Program-made: the position numbers and the translations under genes | DNA from: JBDIBA01 sp039812705 | GTDB taxonomy: Bacteria; Actinomycetota; Acidimicrobiia; Acidimicrobiales; JBBSGY01 | Assembly (NCBI GenBank): GCA_039812705.1 | Contig: JBDIBA010000006.1 | Span: 1-61,442, forward strand | DNA: 61,442 nucleotides | Direction: 5' to 3' | In this document: positions 1 through 8,559 of the stretch, piece by piece | Layout of the letters: every line of letters starts with the position of its first letter | How positions within the stretch are numbered: the first letter of the stretch is position 1 | The notes under the pieces: model-generated | The model's database searches: none | The model's input: only the letters and a program-made list of their open reading frames with translations | Told to the model about the DNA's origin: nothing

Positions 1-435
1 AGTCGGTTGGGTACTACCTGAATTCATGTCGGCGGCTGCACCGCGGCGGCTGTGAGACGAATTGATGCCCCAAACTCCGACGCCCACAAGAACTCCAGCG
101 ACCGCCATTGCGACTTTCCCCTTCACGGCATCCCATCGCGCCGCTCTGAGATTTCGCCGTGAGTCCGTGAGGCCCTGAAGAGCATGCGCCCGTGTGTTTC
201 GCTCCTCCGCTCGCCGGATCTTGTCGAGAGTGCCGCCTTCTTGGGCAGTCCGCCTCCCGCGCAGCCGGTAGATGTCCTCAGGCAATTGCGCCGCGATCGT
301 GCCGCCAAGCTTCCCAATGCCCCACTCAGCCTCAAGGCGCTGAGCCTCAAACGCCACATTCGTTGCTTCGATCTGGGCCAAAGAGGTGCCCTCACCAACC
401 TCGGACTCAACGTCGGTTCGACGCGCAAGTCGCAC
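1..435 (-). CDS. Unknown protein with one predicted membrane helix, cut by the left window edge
   Basis: An open minus-strand frame starts at GTG (435-433), immediately after an in-frame TAA (438-436), and runs off the left edge, so the C-terminus is missing. The reading (about 145 codons) looks protein-like: a charged helical N-terminal half rich in Ala, Glu and Arg, an Arg/Glu-rich stretch near residues 75-110, then one hydrophobic segment (VAMAVAGVLVGVGVW) followed by a polar Ser/Arg/Gly tail. No family is recognised. The GTG is forced by the upstream stop, and I see no Shine-Dalgarno sequence, so the true start could lie further inside or a frameshift could exist upstream. The layout suggests a soluble helical domain, a single transmembrane helix and a domain outside the window. 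Confidence 0.5.
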   Translation of the reverse strand, partial: MRLARRTDVESEVGEGTSLAQIEATNVAFEAQRLEAEWGIGKLGGTIAAQLPEDIYRLRGRRTAQEGGTLDKIRRAEERNTRAHALQGLTDSRRNLRAARWDAVKGKVAMAVAGVLVGVGVWGINSSHSRRGAAADMNSGSTQPT

Positions 436-455
436 TTAGGAACGTCAAGCACTCA

Positions 456-695
456 ATGTTTGCCGGCTGGGAGGCAGACAACGCTCCAACCAACCCCGGA
501 GACGGTCACACGAGACGCGTATTCGACTTGAACCGGCTAGACGATCGTGTCGACTGGACTACAGAAATCGAAGAGTCACGTGCAAGTTCACCGCGACAAC
601 TTCTGCGTCGCTACGAAATGAATTTGGACGAGACCTTGCCGCTACTTACGCTCGATTTTGGAAACCAAGGCCTGGACGCTGGCGGTTTGATTTAA
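456..695 (+). CDS. Possible small ORF or gene fragment, 79 aa, unknown
   Basis: An ATG-initiated frame lies in the otherwise empty stretch between the left-edge gene and the 3' end of the maltokinase gene. The predicted peptide is acidic and contains Trp, Asp and Glu in proportions that look coding (for example FAGWEADNAP near the start and LLRRYEMNLDE in the middle), and the frame stays open upstream of the ATG. The only SD-like sequence (aggaac) is too far away at about 14 nt. No family is recognised. It could be a real small gene, the tail of a decayed gene, or a chance frame. Nothing else is visible between 436 and 701. Confidence 0.2.
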   Translation: MFAGWEADNAPTNPGDGHTRRVFDLNRLDDRVDWTTEIEESRASSPRQLLRRYEMNLDETLPLLTLDFGNQGLDAGGLI

Positions 696-701
696 AAGTC
701 G

Positions 702-2081
702 CTACGCGGCGAGCAGTCTGCGAATAGCTCCGTGTGGGATGGAAACCCAATCAGGACGATACGCACGCTCATACGCAAGCTCGTACAACGCCTTTTCAAC
801 CTCAAAACCACGCAACAACAAGTCTCGTGTCTCTTGATTGGAAGGCATAAGGGTCTCAATGCCGTCCACGCTGAAATAACCCTCGCGGAAGCGGCCACAG
901 TTGTAGGACTCCCACGACTCTGCTCGAGCCGCCAAGTCATCTTGTGCTGTTTCGGTTTGTTCAGAAAGGCCCGTGGCGCCGGCGTATTGAACGGAACGCA
1001 ACATGCCCGCGACATCTTTCAATGGCGAAGTAAGAATTCGTCGTTCGTGCAATGGACGAGCGGGCTCACCTTCAAAGTCAAACACATACCAACCCGACGT
1101 GGACCGCAGGGTTTGCCCAAAGTGATAGTCGCCGTGAATACGGATTGCGCGTCCGGCCATGCTGTCGGGCACCTCGCGAAGTCGATCAATCAAGTTCTGC
1201 ATGGACTTGCGTTCAACATCTGTCAAAGAATCGAAGTCGCGCATCAAAGAGTCAGCAAGCGCCGAAGCCGAATAGGCATCGGTGTCAAACTGTTTTGCCA
1301 TTGCCAGGTGAAGCTCGGCAGTCACGCGCCCCAGCCGGTGTGCTTCGTTTCCGAAGTTTCCGCCTGCTTTCGACGGGTCTTCAAAATCATCAACAATCTT
1401 GTTTGGCGAACCCTGTGGCGACGACGAGGCAACAAAGTCACCGCGCAAGAAGTCTCGAACAGAGTTCATGGCCATGTTCCAACCGTCACTGCCGTCAAAC
1501 AGGTAAGGCTGTGCAACTGCCAAGTCCCACTCCCCGCGTTGCCACGTTGCCGACACTGGCGCAATGTGCGCGAACTCGGCTTCTGTCAACGCAATGGATA
1601 CTTCCAAGTCAGGATTGCGGCCCTTGTAAAGGCGTCTGAAGAACTTCACGATTGTGCGGTTGTCAAAAACCAGCGACGTGTTGGACTGCTCACCACCTAC
1701 AGGGCGCACAGTGGCGGCTTCTTGCTGTCCATCGAACACGACCTTGAACATTGCGCGCGCCAAAGGCGAATCGATCATGCCGTCATACAAGATGCATGTC
1801 TTGCCATCAATCTCGGCCTCGCAGACATGCGCGTGCGGGAAACCAAGAAGCGTTGGCCCAATGTGTTCCTTCTCGCGCACGCCAATCGGCACTTGGTACA
1901 CAGACGTACTGTCGACATCCATCAAGGTCCACAACAGTCCGGGCACACCGTCGACAATCCAAGTCTGGTCAACCACCGTTGCAGACTGTGGAGCAGAGTC
2001 GCCCGAAGAGAACCAACGTTGCTTGGCCAGCCAGCCTGGAAGTGCGACCTCGGCCGCTTTGATGATTTGTGTCGCATCCAC
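702..2081 (-). CDS. mak: Maltokinase
   Basis: Probable maltokinase (459 aa): ATP + maltose gives maltose 1-phosphate, the donor used by GlgE for alpha-glucan synthesis. Residues 10-30 (ALPGWLAKQRWFSS) match the N-terminal cap typical of actinobacterial Mak/Pep2. The C-terminal kinase lobe carries the APH-type catalytic loop HGDYHFGQ and the metal-binding DFEGEP. The start is GTG; the next upstream gene, treS, ends 6 nt before it. This is the last gene of a minus-strand glgE-treS-mak run, so TreS (trehalose to maltose), Mak and GlgE form one pathway in the cytoplasm. In some genomes treS and mak are fused; here they are separate. Length is normal for the family. Confidence 0.93.
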   Translation of the reverse strand: MDATQIIKAAEVALPGWLAKQRWFSSGDSAPQSATVVDQTWIVDGVPGLLWTLMDVDSTSVYQVPIGVREKEHIGPTLLGFPHAHVCEAEIDGKTCILYDGMIDSPLARAMFKVVFDGQQEAATVRPVGGEQSNTSLVFDNRTIVKFFRRLYKGRNPDLEVSIALTEAEFAHIAPVSATWQRGEWDLAVAQPYLFDGSDGWNMAMNSVRDFLRGDFVASSSPQGSPNKIVDDFEDPSKAGGNFGNEAHRLGRVTAELHLAMAKQFDTDAYSASALADSLMRDFDSLTDVERKSMQNLIDRLREVPDSMAGRAIRIHGDYHFGQTLRSTSGWYVFDFEGEPARPLHERRILTSPLKDVAGMLRSVQYAGATGLSEQTETAQDDLAARAESWESYNCGRFREGYFSVDGIETLMPSNQETRDLLLRGFEVEKALYELAYERAYRPDWVSIPHGAIRRLLAA

Positions 2082-2087
2082 GGCGGT

Positions 2088-3830
2088 CTAGGCCTTTCCG
2101 GGTTCCCTTGCTGCTGGCTCTCCAACGCTTTCACTGATGCCATCTGGATCGGCAGAACGGGGTGCTGCTGAAAGCTGGAACCAATAAAACTGATATGGGC
2201 CAAGCGTGATGAAGTACGGCAGCTCACCAATCGCAGGGAAAGGAACGCGACCCAGCAGCTCAACCGGGATTCGACCAGCGTACTGAGCAAGCTGAAGCTC
2301 AACAGGTTGGGAGAATCGACTGAGGTTATTCACGCACAAGACAATGTCGTCACCTTGCTGGCGGGCATAAGCCAAAACAGCAGGGTTCTCGGCAGGAAGC
2401 ACCTCAAATGTGCCCGTTCCAAACAGTGGGTGCTGCTTGCGCACATCCAACATGCGCTTCATCCAGTGCAAGAACGATGAGGTGTTGCGGATCTGGCTTT
2501 CGACGTTTACGGATTGGTATCCGTAAACAGAGTCCATGTGAGGAGGCAGGTAGAGCTGTGCAAAATCTGCGCGGCTGAAACCACCGTTGCGGTCTGGAGA
2601 CCACTGCATTGGCGTGCGAACACTGTCGCGGTCCGGCAAGAAAATGTTGTCGCCCATTCCAATTTCGTCGCCGTAATACAACACGGGCGATCCGGGCAGG
2701 CTGAACAAGAAGGCGTGGAGAAGCTCGGCCACTCGTCGGTCATTTTCGACCAACGGCAGCAAGCGACGCGAGATACCAACGTTCGAACGCATGCGCGGGT
2801 CTTTTGCGTACTCGGAATACATGTAGTCGCGCTCTTCGTCGCTCACCATTTCAAGCGTCAGCTCGTCGTGATTGCGAAGGAACATTCCCCACTGACAGTT
2901 GTCAGGGATCTCCGGCGTTTGAGCGAGGATCTCTGTAATCGGAAAACGCTGCTCGCGACGCACAGCCATGTAGAGACGCGGCATAACCGGGAAGTGAAAC
3001 GCCATCGAGCACTCGTCGCCGTTACCGAAGTAGTCAACAACTTCCTCGGGCATCTGGTTTGCTTCAGCTAGCAGAACACGACCGGGGTGTGTGGAGTCGA
3101 TTTCCTTGCGGAACCACTTCAGGTATTCGTGCGTTTCCGGAAGGTTTTCACCGTTGGTACCTGGACGCTCAAACAAGTACGGGATGGCGTCAAGGCGCAT
3201 TCCGTCGAGACCGATGTCCATCCAGAACCGAGCGGCGTCAACCATTGCTTGACGCACTTCCATGTTGTCGAAGTTGAGGTCTGGCTGGTGACTGAAGAAC
3301 CGGTGCCAGTAGTACTGACGCCGCGTTGGATGCCAAGCCCAGTTGCTCTTTTCGGTGTCGATGAAGATGATGCGGGCTTCGTCGTAGAGCTGGTCGTCAT
3401 CGCTCCACACATACCAGTCGTGCTTGGGGTTGTCGTGTGACGAAGATGACTCGATGAACCACGGGTGCTGGTCACTGGTGTGGTTCATGACGGTGTCGGC
3501 AATGATCTTCATGCCGCGCTGGTGCACGCCATTGATTAGCTCGTGCATGTCTTCGACGGTTCCGTATTCGGGAAGCACCGAGTAGTAGTCCGAGATGTCG
3601 TAACCGCCGTCGCGCAAAGGCGATTGGTAGAACGGCAACAACCAAATGCAGTCGACGCCCAACCACTGCAGGTAATCAAGCTTTTCAGTCAAGCCTCGAA
3701 TGTCACCTGTGCCGTCGTCGTTCGAGTCATAAAAGCCGCGCACGACAACTTCATAAAAGACAGCGCGCTTGTACCACTCGTTTCCAGCGACCTCGTTTCC
3801 ACTTGGTGCTGTGATCCGGCGATCGGTCAT
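2088..3830 (-). CDS. treS: Trehalose synthase (maltose alpha-D-glucosyltransferase)
   Basis: TreS, 580 aa, interconverts trehalose and maltose by intramolecular glucosyl transfer (GH13 family). The (beta/alpha)8 barrel starts at WYKRAVFYEVVVRGF. Catalytic motifs are present: DTVMNHTSDQHPW (region I), GMRLDAIPYL with the nucleophile Asp (region II), LLAEANQ with the acid/base Glu (region III) and FLRNHDELT (region IV). I chose the ATG at 3830 because it is preceded by aggag at 7 nt; a longer frame to 3923 would overlap the end of glgE with residues unlike the family. The gene sits 18 nt after glgE and 6 nt before mak, consistent with one transcript. Confidence 0.95.
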   Translation of the reverse strand: MTDRRITAPSGNEVAGNEWYKRAVFYEVVVRGFYDSNDDGTGDIRGLTEKLDYLQWLGVDCIWLLPFYQSPLRDGGYDISDYYSVLPEYGTVEDMHELINGVHQRGMKIIADTVMNHTSDQHPWFIESSSSHDNPKHDWYVWSDDDQLYDEARIIFIDTEKSNWAWHPTRRQYYWHRFFSHQPDLNFDNMEVRQAMVDAARFWMDIGLDGMRLDAIPYLFERPGTNGENLPETHEYLKWFRKEIDSTHPGRVLLAEANQMPEEVVDYFGNGDECSMAFHFPVMPRLYMAVRREQRFPITEILAQTPEIPDNCQWGMFLRNHDELTLEMVSDEERDYMYSEYAKDPRMRSNVGISRRLLPLVENDRRVAELLHAFLFSLPGSPVLYYGDEIGMGDNIFLPDRDSVRTPMQWSPDRNGGFSRADFAQLYLPPHMDSVYGYQSVNVESQIRNTSSFLHWMKRMLDVRKQHPLFGTGTFEVLPAENPAVLAYARQQGDDIVLCVNNLSRFSQPVELQLAQYAGRIPVELLGRVPFPAIGELPYFITLGPYQFYWFQLSAAPRSADPDGISESVGEPAAREPGKA

Positions 3831-3847
3831 CTCGGTACTCCTAGGGA

Positions 3848-5812
3848 TCAGTTGTTCTTGATGGTTAGCAAGTGACCCGGATCGTCTGCCGGTAGCCACA
3901 CGTATGCCTGTGAACCTCGCCAATAGAAGGGTCGGCCTGTGATCTCGTCGACTGCGCAGAATGGCTCATCTGGGCCAAGTCCAAGCTGTTCGAGGTTGAG
4001 ATGCAGGGTCGATTCCTGCGCATTGGATGGATCTAGATTGACAACAACCAGCACCGTATCGGACCCATCACGGCTGCGCTTGGAATACGCGATGACGGAG
4101 TCGTTCTCCGTGTGATGGAACCAGATGTTGCCCAGTTCGTGCATCGCCGGGTGGTCGTGGCGGAAGTTGTTGACCTTGGTGATGTAAAGCTTCAGTGAAG
4201 GTTCCTGGTTGAAGTTCCGCATTCGCACTTGATACTTCTCGCTGTGCAGATAGTCGGTGTTGGTTTCGGCCAGGGGTTCGTTCTCCATCAACTCGTAACC
4301 CGAATAGATGCCGTAGTTGGGAACCATCGTTGCGGCCAGCAAGAAGCGAGACTTGAACGCGCCGACCGAACCGTTGCGCAGCGGCCCCGTTAGTAAATCG
4401 TGAGTGTTTGGCCAGAAGTTCGGACGCATGAAGTCGGCCTTTTCACTAACGGCCACTTCGACTCCGTAGTCAATGAGCTCTTGTTTCCACGTCCGCCAAG
4501 TGAAGTAGGTGTAGCTCTGGGTGAAGCCAACCTCAGCAAGCTTGGCCATCATCTTTGGCTTAGTGAACGCCTCTGACAGAAACACAACCTCTGGGTTATG
4601 ACGTTGCACCTCGGCAATGCACCACGACCAGAAAGCAAGCGGCTTGGTGTGGGGATTGTCGACACGAAATATCTTCACCCCGTGGTTAATCCAATAGGTG
4701 AAGGTCTCCTTACATGCCTCCCAAAGCGCAACGCGGTCCTCTTCACGTTCTGGCCAGAAGTTGATTGGGTAAATGTCTTGATACTTCTTCGGAGGGTTTT
4801 CGGCATACGCGATTGAGCCATCGGGCCGATGGTTGAACCATTCGGGATGCTCGCTCACCCACGGGTGATCGGGACTGCACTGCAGTGCGTTGTCCAGCGC
4901 AACCTCCATTCCCCTCTCGTGGCATGCCGCAACAAGGTTGTCGAAATCATCAATGGTTCCAAGGTCTGGATGAACCGACAAGTGACCGCCATCGCGGCTT
5001 CCAATTGCGTAAGGAACCCCGACATCGTCGGGCAACGGATTGAGCGTGTTGTTCTTGCCTTTGCGGAACTTTTCGCCAATTGGGTGAATGGGTGTGAGAT
5101 ACAAGACGTCGAAGCCCATCGACCGCACGTAATCGAGGTGATTGATGACCCCTTGGAGCCCTCCCAGCGACCGCGGGAACAGGCAGTACCAAGTGCTGAA
5201 CCCAGCGCGCGGACGATCAACCCAAAGCTTCATGGTCTGACTGGTCGAGATGTCATCGGTTTCGCCGGGAGTCGCGACGAGCGATGCGGTCTCCTCATCA
5301 AAAGCAACGATCATGCGCTGGTGTGGCGTCAAGCTGCCTTCCGCCATCGTGTCTGCAGCGCGCTGAAGAGTCGCCGCGTCCTCCGGCCTGTTTGCCGGAA
5401 CCTCGACTATCCGTTGACGGAACAGATTGACGCCTTCTTGCAGCTCAACCGACACATCAACCCCAGCCTCAAGCTTGACTTCAGCCTTATGCATCCAGGT
5501 CTTGTAGTGATCAAGCCAAGCCTCGACCGCAAATTCATGCATGCCGATCTCTTGCGGAGCCACGAACTCGCCTTCCCAGCGATCGTTCATCACGAAGTGC
5601 AGGGGCGCGTAACTCCACGGCGATTCATCCTGCAGACCATCGCCGTGTCGAGGCGCAGCGCGCCACTTAACACGCGCCGACAAGACGTCGTGGCCGTCTT
5701 TGAAGATGTCGGCACTGACCAGGACGTGTTGTCCGGTAACAACCTTGGCCGGGTACTCCCCCGTGGTCGTCCGGGGGCGAACAAAATCAATGACGATTCG
5801 GGAAGTCAGCAT
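3848..5812 (-). CDS. glgE: Alpha-1,4-glucan:maltose-1-phosphate maltosyltransferase
   Basis: GlgE, 654 aa, extends linear alpha-1,4-glucans with maltosyl units from maltose 1-phosphate. The N-terminal beta-domain begins with RIVIDFVRP. The GH13_3 catalytic domain shows YLTPIHPIGEKFRKGKNN, DNALQCSPDHPW, the nucleophile in FRVDNPHTKP, the acid/base in FLSEAFTKP and the Trp/Tyr-rich TYFTWRTWKQEL typical of GlgE. A C-terminal beta-domain follows. It is the first gene of the minus-strand glgE-treS-mak operon. No branching enzyme (GlgB) is visible in the window. The start at 5812 is an ATG with only a weak purine-rich stretch before it. Confidence 0.95.
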   Translation of the reverse strand: MLTSRIVIDFVRPRTTTGEYPAKVVTGQHVLVSADIFKDGHDVLSARVKWRAAPRHGDGLQDESPWSYAPLHFVMNDRWEGEFVAPQEIGMHEFAVEAWLDHYKTWMHKAEVKLEAGVDVSVELQEGVNLFRQRIVEVPANRPEDAATLQRAADTMAEGSLTPHQRMIVAFDEETASLVATPGETDDISTSQTMKLWVDRPRAGFSTWYCLFPRSLGGLQGVINHLDYVRSMGFDVLYLTPIHPIGEKFRKGKNNTLNPLPDDVGVPYAIGSRDGGHLSVHPDLGTIDDFDNLVAACHERGMEVALDNALQCSPDHPWVSEHPEWFNHRPDGSIAYAENPPKKYQDIYPINFWPEREEDRVALWEACKETFTYWINHGVKIFRVDNPHTKPLAFWSWCIAEVQRHNPEVVFLSEAFTKPKMMAKLAEVGFTQSYTYFTWRTWKQELIDYGVEVAVSEKADFMRPNFWPNTHDLLTGPLRNGSVGAFKSRFLLAATMVPNYGIYSGYELMENEPLAETNTDYLHSEKYQVRMRNFNQEPSLKLYITKVNNFRHDHPAMHELGNIWFHHTENDSVIAYSKRSRDGSDTVLVVVNLDPSNAQESTLHLNLEQLGLGPDEPFCAVDEITGRPFYWRGSQAYVWLPADDPGHLLTIKNN

Positions 5813-5851
5813 CGGCCTCAGCCTTGCAGACCGAAGCCCAGCTTGGGCGTC

Positions 5852-6060
5852 TTAGGTGGGCTTGATTATCGAGATCGTGTTGCCTGCCGGGTCCTTGAAC
5901 CATGCAATGTCCGGGCCGTGGCCCTTCATGACGCCATCTGCGTCCTGAGGCATCTCGGGGTATTGCTCGAACTGCACCCCTTTTGAGGCCAGCTCCTTGG
6001 CCGACGCTGTAACCTGTGAATGCTGAGTTGAACACTTGCCCTTCGCTGGGTTTGGGTGGC
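5852..6060 (-). pseudogene. Decayed VOC (glyoxalase/bleomycin-resistance fold) gene, C-terminal remnant
   Basis: Reading the minus strand into a TAA at 5854-5852 gives a clear VOC-family C-terminus: a helix ending ELASKGVQFEQYPEM, then HGPDIAWFKDPAGNTISI. The IAWF.DP.GN strand is the classical last beta-strand and metal-ligand region of such proteins. The homology-like reading fades upstream of about 6030. A neighbouring frame there (PKPSEGQVFNSAF) resembles the preceding strand of the same fold, suggesting a frameshift. No start codon serves the frame, and the 5' part is replaced by the promoter region of the divergent methyltransferase gene. The remnant lies just upstream of glgE on the same strand. 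The VOC assignment rests on the C-terminal motif only. Confidence 0.6.
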
Positions 6061-6114
6061 CGCCATCGGCAGTCCCGTTGTTTATTCCCCGGAGGCCGCA
6101 AGCGAAACAGCGCC

Positions 6115-6120
6115 TAGATT
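6115..6120 (+). promoter_or_regulatory. Putative -10 hexamer (TAGATT) of a leaderless transcript
   Basis: TAGATT ends 7 nt before the GTG at 6128, the spacing expected if transcription starts at the start codon. No SD sequence precedes the GTG. It supports 6128 over the longer frame beginning at 6056. Confidence 0.4.
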
Positions 6121-6127
6121 TCCTGCC

Positions 6128-7315
6128 GTGTCGGAAAGATTTGAAGTTGTTTGCGGTCCACTTGTTGCTGGTGGCGACTGTCTCGTGCGCCGCGACGGCG
6201 AAAAGACGATGTTTGTCAATGGCGCCATTCCTGGCGAGCGCGTCGCTGTCGAAATTGTCGAGGAACGCAAAGACCTAGTGCGCGCCGAATGCGTTGAGGT
6301 GATCGAGTCCTCCCCCTTGCGCGTTGAGCCCAGCGCACTTCTGCCACTTGAAGCAGGCGGTGCAGAGTGGCAACACATTTCGCCCGATGCGCAGTTGCAG
6401 TTCAAGGTCGACATTGCGCGCGATTCACTTCAGCGCATTGCAAAGATTGCGCAGCCCGAAGTCGTTGCGGGAAAAAGCGTTTCACCCGACGGTTATCGAA
6501 CAACCATGCGCTTCGGCGTTGTTGACGGCCGTGTTGCAATGCGCAAGAAGCAAAGCAATGACTTGGTTGCAATTGATGCATGCACAATCGCGCACCCCCG
6601 ACTCCGCGAGTTGTTCGACTGCGATTTCAAAGACGCAACCGAAGTGACATTGCGCGTAAGCAATTCGTCGATTGCACGCGCAGCCTGGATAAGGGGTGAA
6701 GTCGACGACTTGCAGCTGCCGGCCGATGTGCAAGTCACAAACAATGGCCGCAACGCAACGATCAGCGAAAGCGTTTGCGGTCGTGATTGGCAGATTTCCG
6801 CGCAGTCGTTTTTTCAATCCGGACCGCAAGCCGCTGCGCTGCTTTGCGAAGCCGTAAACGCCCGCATCCACCCCGACGCCGGCTGGGTCATCGACCTGTA
6901 CAGCGGCATCGGCTTGCTTGGAGGAACGGTTGCTGCCGAGCGGTCTTGCCAGCTGACGTGCGTGGAGCAGTCCAAGTCGTCCATTAGAGACGCCCGCCAC
7001 AACCTTTCAGACCTGGCTGCTGAAATCATCGAGGCCGAGGTCGCAACGGTTTCACCTGCTGGGTCCGCCAAGCCAGATGTCGTCATTGCAGATCCTCCGC
7101 GCACAGGTCTCGGAAAATCTGCCGCAAAAGCTGTCGCCGGAATAGATGCCCCTCAAGTTGTGTTGGTCAGTTGTGACCCGGCCTCGCTGGCGCGCGATGT
7201 CGTGTTGCTGGCTGGCCTGGGTTACGAGTTTGTTGGGACAGAGGTTCTTGATTTGTTCCCACAAACCTCGCAATTAGAAGCGGTTTCCACTTTTTCCAAG
7301 GCCGCAAGCAAATAA
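6128..7315 (+). CDS. TRAM-domain class I SAM-dependent RNA methyltransferase (TrmA/RlmD-type, uracil-C5)
   Basis: This protein (about 395 aa) resembles the RNA m5U methyltransferase family. The N-terminal TRAM/OB domain (RFEVVCGPLVAGGDCLVRRDG to residue ~60) is followed by a central domain and a Rossmann fold with SAM motif VIDLYSGIGLLGG, the ADPPRTGL motif and the catalytic-Cys motif LVSCDPASLARD. The four-Cys iron-sulfur cluster seen in many relatives is not evident. A frame is open back to a GTG at 6056, but the fold starts at 6128 and a -10 hexamer is placed for leaderless expression from there. Substrate (tRNA U54, 23S U1939 or another) cannot be assigned from sequence. The FMN-reductase gene follows 32 nt later. 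Confidence 0.8.
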   Translation: MSERFEVVCGPLVAGGDCLVRRDGEKTMFVNGAIPGERVAVEIVEERKDLVRAECVEVIESSPLRVEPSALLPLEAGGAEWQHISPDAQLQFKVDIARDSLQRIAKIAQPEVVAGKSVSPDGYRTTMRFGVVDGRVAMRKKQSNDLVAIDACTIAHPRLRELFDCDFKDATEVTLRVSNSSIARAAWIRGEVDDLQLPADVQVTNNGRNATISESVCGRDWQISAQSFFQSGPQAAALLCEAVNARIHPDAGWVIDLYSGIGLLGGTVAAERSCQLTCVEQSKSSIRDARHNLSDLAAEIIEAEVATVSPAGSAKPDVVIADPPRTGLGKSAAKAVAGIDAPQVVLVSCDPASLARDVVLLAGLGYEFVGTEVLDLFPQTSQLEAVSTFSKAASK

Positions 7316-7347
7316 CGCAATCGCAAACAATATTCAGGAGCTAACTA

Positions 7348-7893
7348 ATGGCAAAGATCGAAGTAATCATGAGCACCACGCGCGAAGGACGCTTCAGCGA
7401 GGGCGTTGCGGAATGGGTTGTCAACTACTTGAAGGCGCGCGGCGACCTTGACGTTTCGCTGCTTGACTTGCGCGACTACGAGTTGCCGTTCTTTGATTCC
7501 CCATCGCCGGCAATGAACCCTCGTCAGTACACAAACCCCGCAGCAGAGGCTTTCGGTAAGCGCATTGACGAAGCTGACGGTTTTGTGATTCTCACGGCTG
7601 AGTACAACCGCGGTTACAGCGCCGTGCTGAAGAACGCCATCGACCACACCTGGGCCGAGTGGAACCGCAAGCCCGTTGCATTTGTTGGCTGGGGCAACAC
7701 CGGCGGCGCACGTGCCATCGAGCACCTGCAAGGCGTCATGGTTGAACTTGAAGCAGCGCCCGTGCGCCACCAGGTGAACATCGTTGGTTACAGCCACGAC
7801 CTCATGCCTGCGCAGGAACCGAAGCTGAAGATGCTCGGCGACCACCTGGCTTGGTGGAGCGAGGCTCTAAAGACCGCGCGCAACGCTGGCTAA
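7348..7893 (+). CDS. NAD(P)H-dependent FMN reductase family protein
   Basis: A 181-aa flavodoxin-like protein of the NADPH-dependent FMN reductase family. The N-terminal strand IEVIMSTTREGRFSEGVAEWV forms the phosphate-binding loop (STTREGR); LTAEYNRGYSAVLKNAIDH is the flavin-contacting motif (PEYN-like) and FVGWGNTGGARA the second flavin/pyridine-nucleotide loop. Such cytoplasmic enzymes reduce flavin or quinone-type substrates; the physiological substrate is not predictable. An aggag lies 8 nt before the ATG. It follows the RNA methyltransferase gene closely and is ended by a strong intrinsic terminator. Confidence 0.88.
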   Translation: MAKIEVIMSTTREGRFSEGVAEWVVNYLKARGDLDVSLLDLRDYELPFFDSPSPAMNPRQYTNPAAEAFGKRIDEADGFVILTAEYNRGYSAVLKNAIDHTWAEWNRKPVAFVGWGNTGGARAIEHLQGVMVELEAAPVRHQVNIVGYSHDLMPAQEPKLKMLGDHLAWWSEALKTARNAG

Positions 7894-7916
7894 GGCAGTC
7901 CGCGCTTTGTTGTTGG

Positions 7917-7946
7917 AAAACCCCGGGCATTGCCCGGGGTTTTTTC
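7917..7946 (+). terminator. Bidirectional intrinsic terminator
   Basis: A perfect 8-bp GC stem with a 3-nt loop (7921-7939, ccccgggc att gcccgggg) is followed by six T on the plus strand and preceded by four A, so it can act in both directions. It separates the plus-strand FMN-reductase gene from the convergent GNAT gene, whose TGA abuts the T-run. Confidence 0.9.
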
Positions 7947-8559
7947 AGGCGAAGTCCAATTGAGTCGACTTTTCCGCTGAACCACGGTTGACCGGAAAGT
8001 CACTGGGTGCGAGGCCTTGTGCAACCAACGACTTAAAATTGTCAGCGGTCATTCGATACAGCTCCAATGGCTCGCCGTTTCCATCCAACTGTTGTTCGAG
8101 ATGTTCGTAGTGCGCGAGGAACCTAGGCACCCTCGAACGTCCATCAGCATTTCGTCCATATAGGCCTTCCACATGGAAAGCAAAGATTTCCGGCTGATTG
8201 AACGTCTCAAGTGCAATATGACAACAGAAGTTCGCGAGTTCAGTTGCGATACCCGTCCCTTGTGCAGCCGGGGTTAGGCGAGCTCCAATCTCAAACCGGT
8301 CCGGCCTCCCGATAATCGTTGCAGGCGCAAAACCTGCGTATCCCAGCAACTCGCTGCCGTCTTTGCTCCGTACCGCCCACCGAGACAACCCGTGAGTAAC
8401 AAACCGTTCCTCATAGAGCTTGATACGACCTGCAGCTTCTTCAAGCGAAACTGGGGTCTCACACACGCCAGGCTGATTCAAGACCTCGTGAAACTGCTTA
8501 GCGTCCGACGCATTCCACCTCGTAACGATCGCAGATGACAGTCCAATTACCGTTTTCAT
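7945..8559 (-). CDS. GNAT-family N-acetyltransferase
   Basis: 204 aa with the RimJ/RimL-type GNAT layout: an N-terminal TRWNASDAKQF stretch, the strand WAVRSKDGSELLGYAGF, then FEIGARLTPAAQGTGIATELANF, which contains the acetyl-CoA pyrophosphate loop (Q-G-T-G-I-A). The C-terminal part (GRNADGRSRVPRFLAHYEHL) is less typical, and a tail of about 40 residues follows. Its ATG overlaps the stop of the kinase gene by ATGA, so the two are translationally coupled. An acetyltransferase coupled to an APH-like kinase suggests modification of a small amine- or hydroxyl-bearing molecule; the substrate is unknown. Confidence 0.75.
   Translation of the reverse strand: MKTVIGLSSAIVTRWNASDAKQFHEVLNQPGVCETPVSLEEAAGRIKLYEERFVTHGLSRWAVRSKDGSELLGYAGFAPATIIGRPDRFEIGARLTPAAQGTGIATELANFCCHIALETFNQPEIFAFHVEGLYGRNADGRSRVPRFLAHYEHLEQQLDGNGEPLELYRMTADNFKSLVAQGLAPSDFPVNRGSAEKSTQLDFA

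Noticed and set aside
5787..6101. A 104-codon minus-strand frame over the glgE 5' region
   Set aside because: It is out of frame with the VOC C-terminus and overlaps glgE; at most a short part represents the frameshifted VOC remnant.
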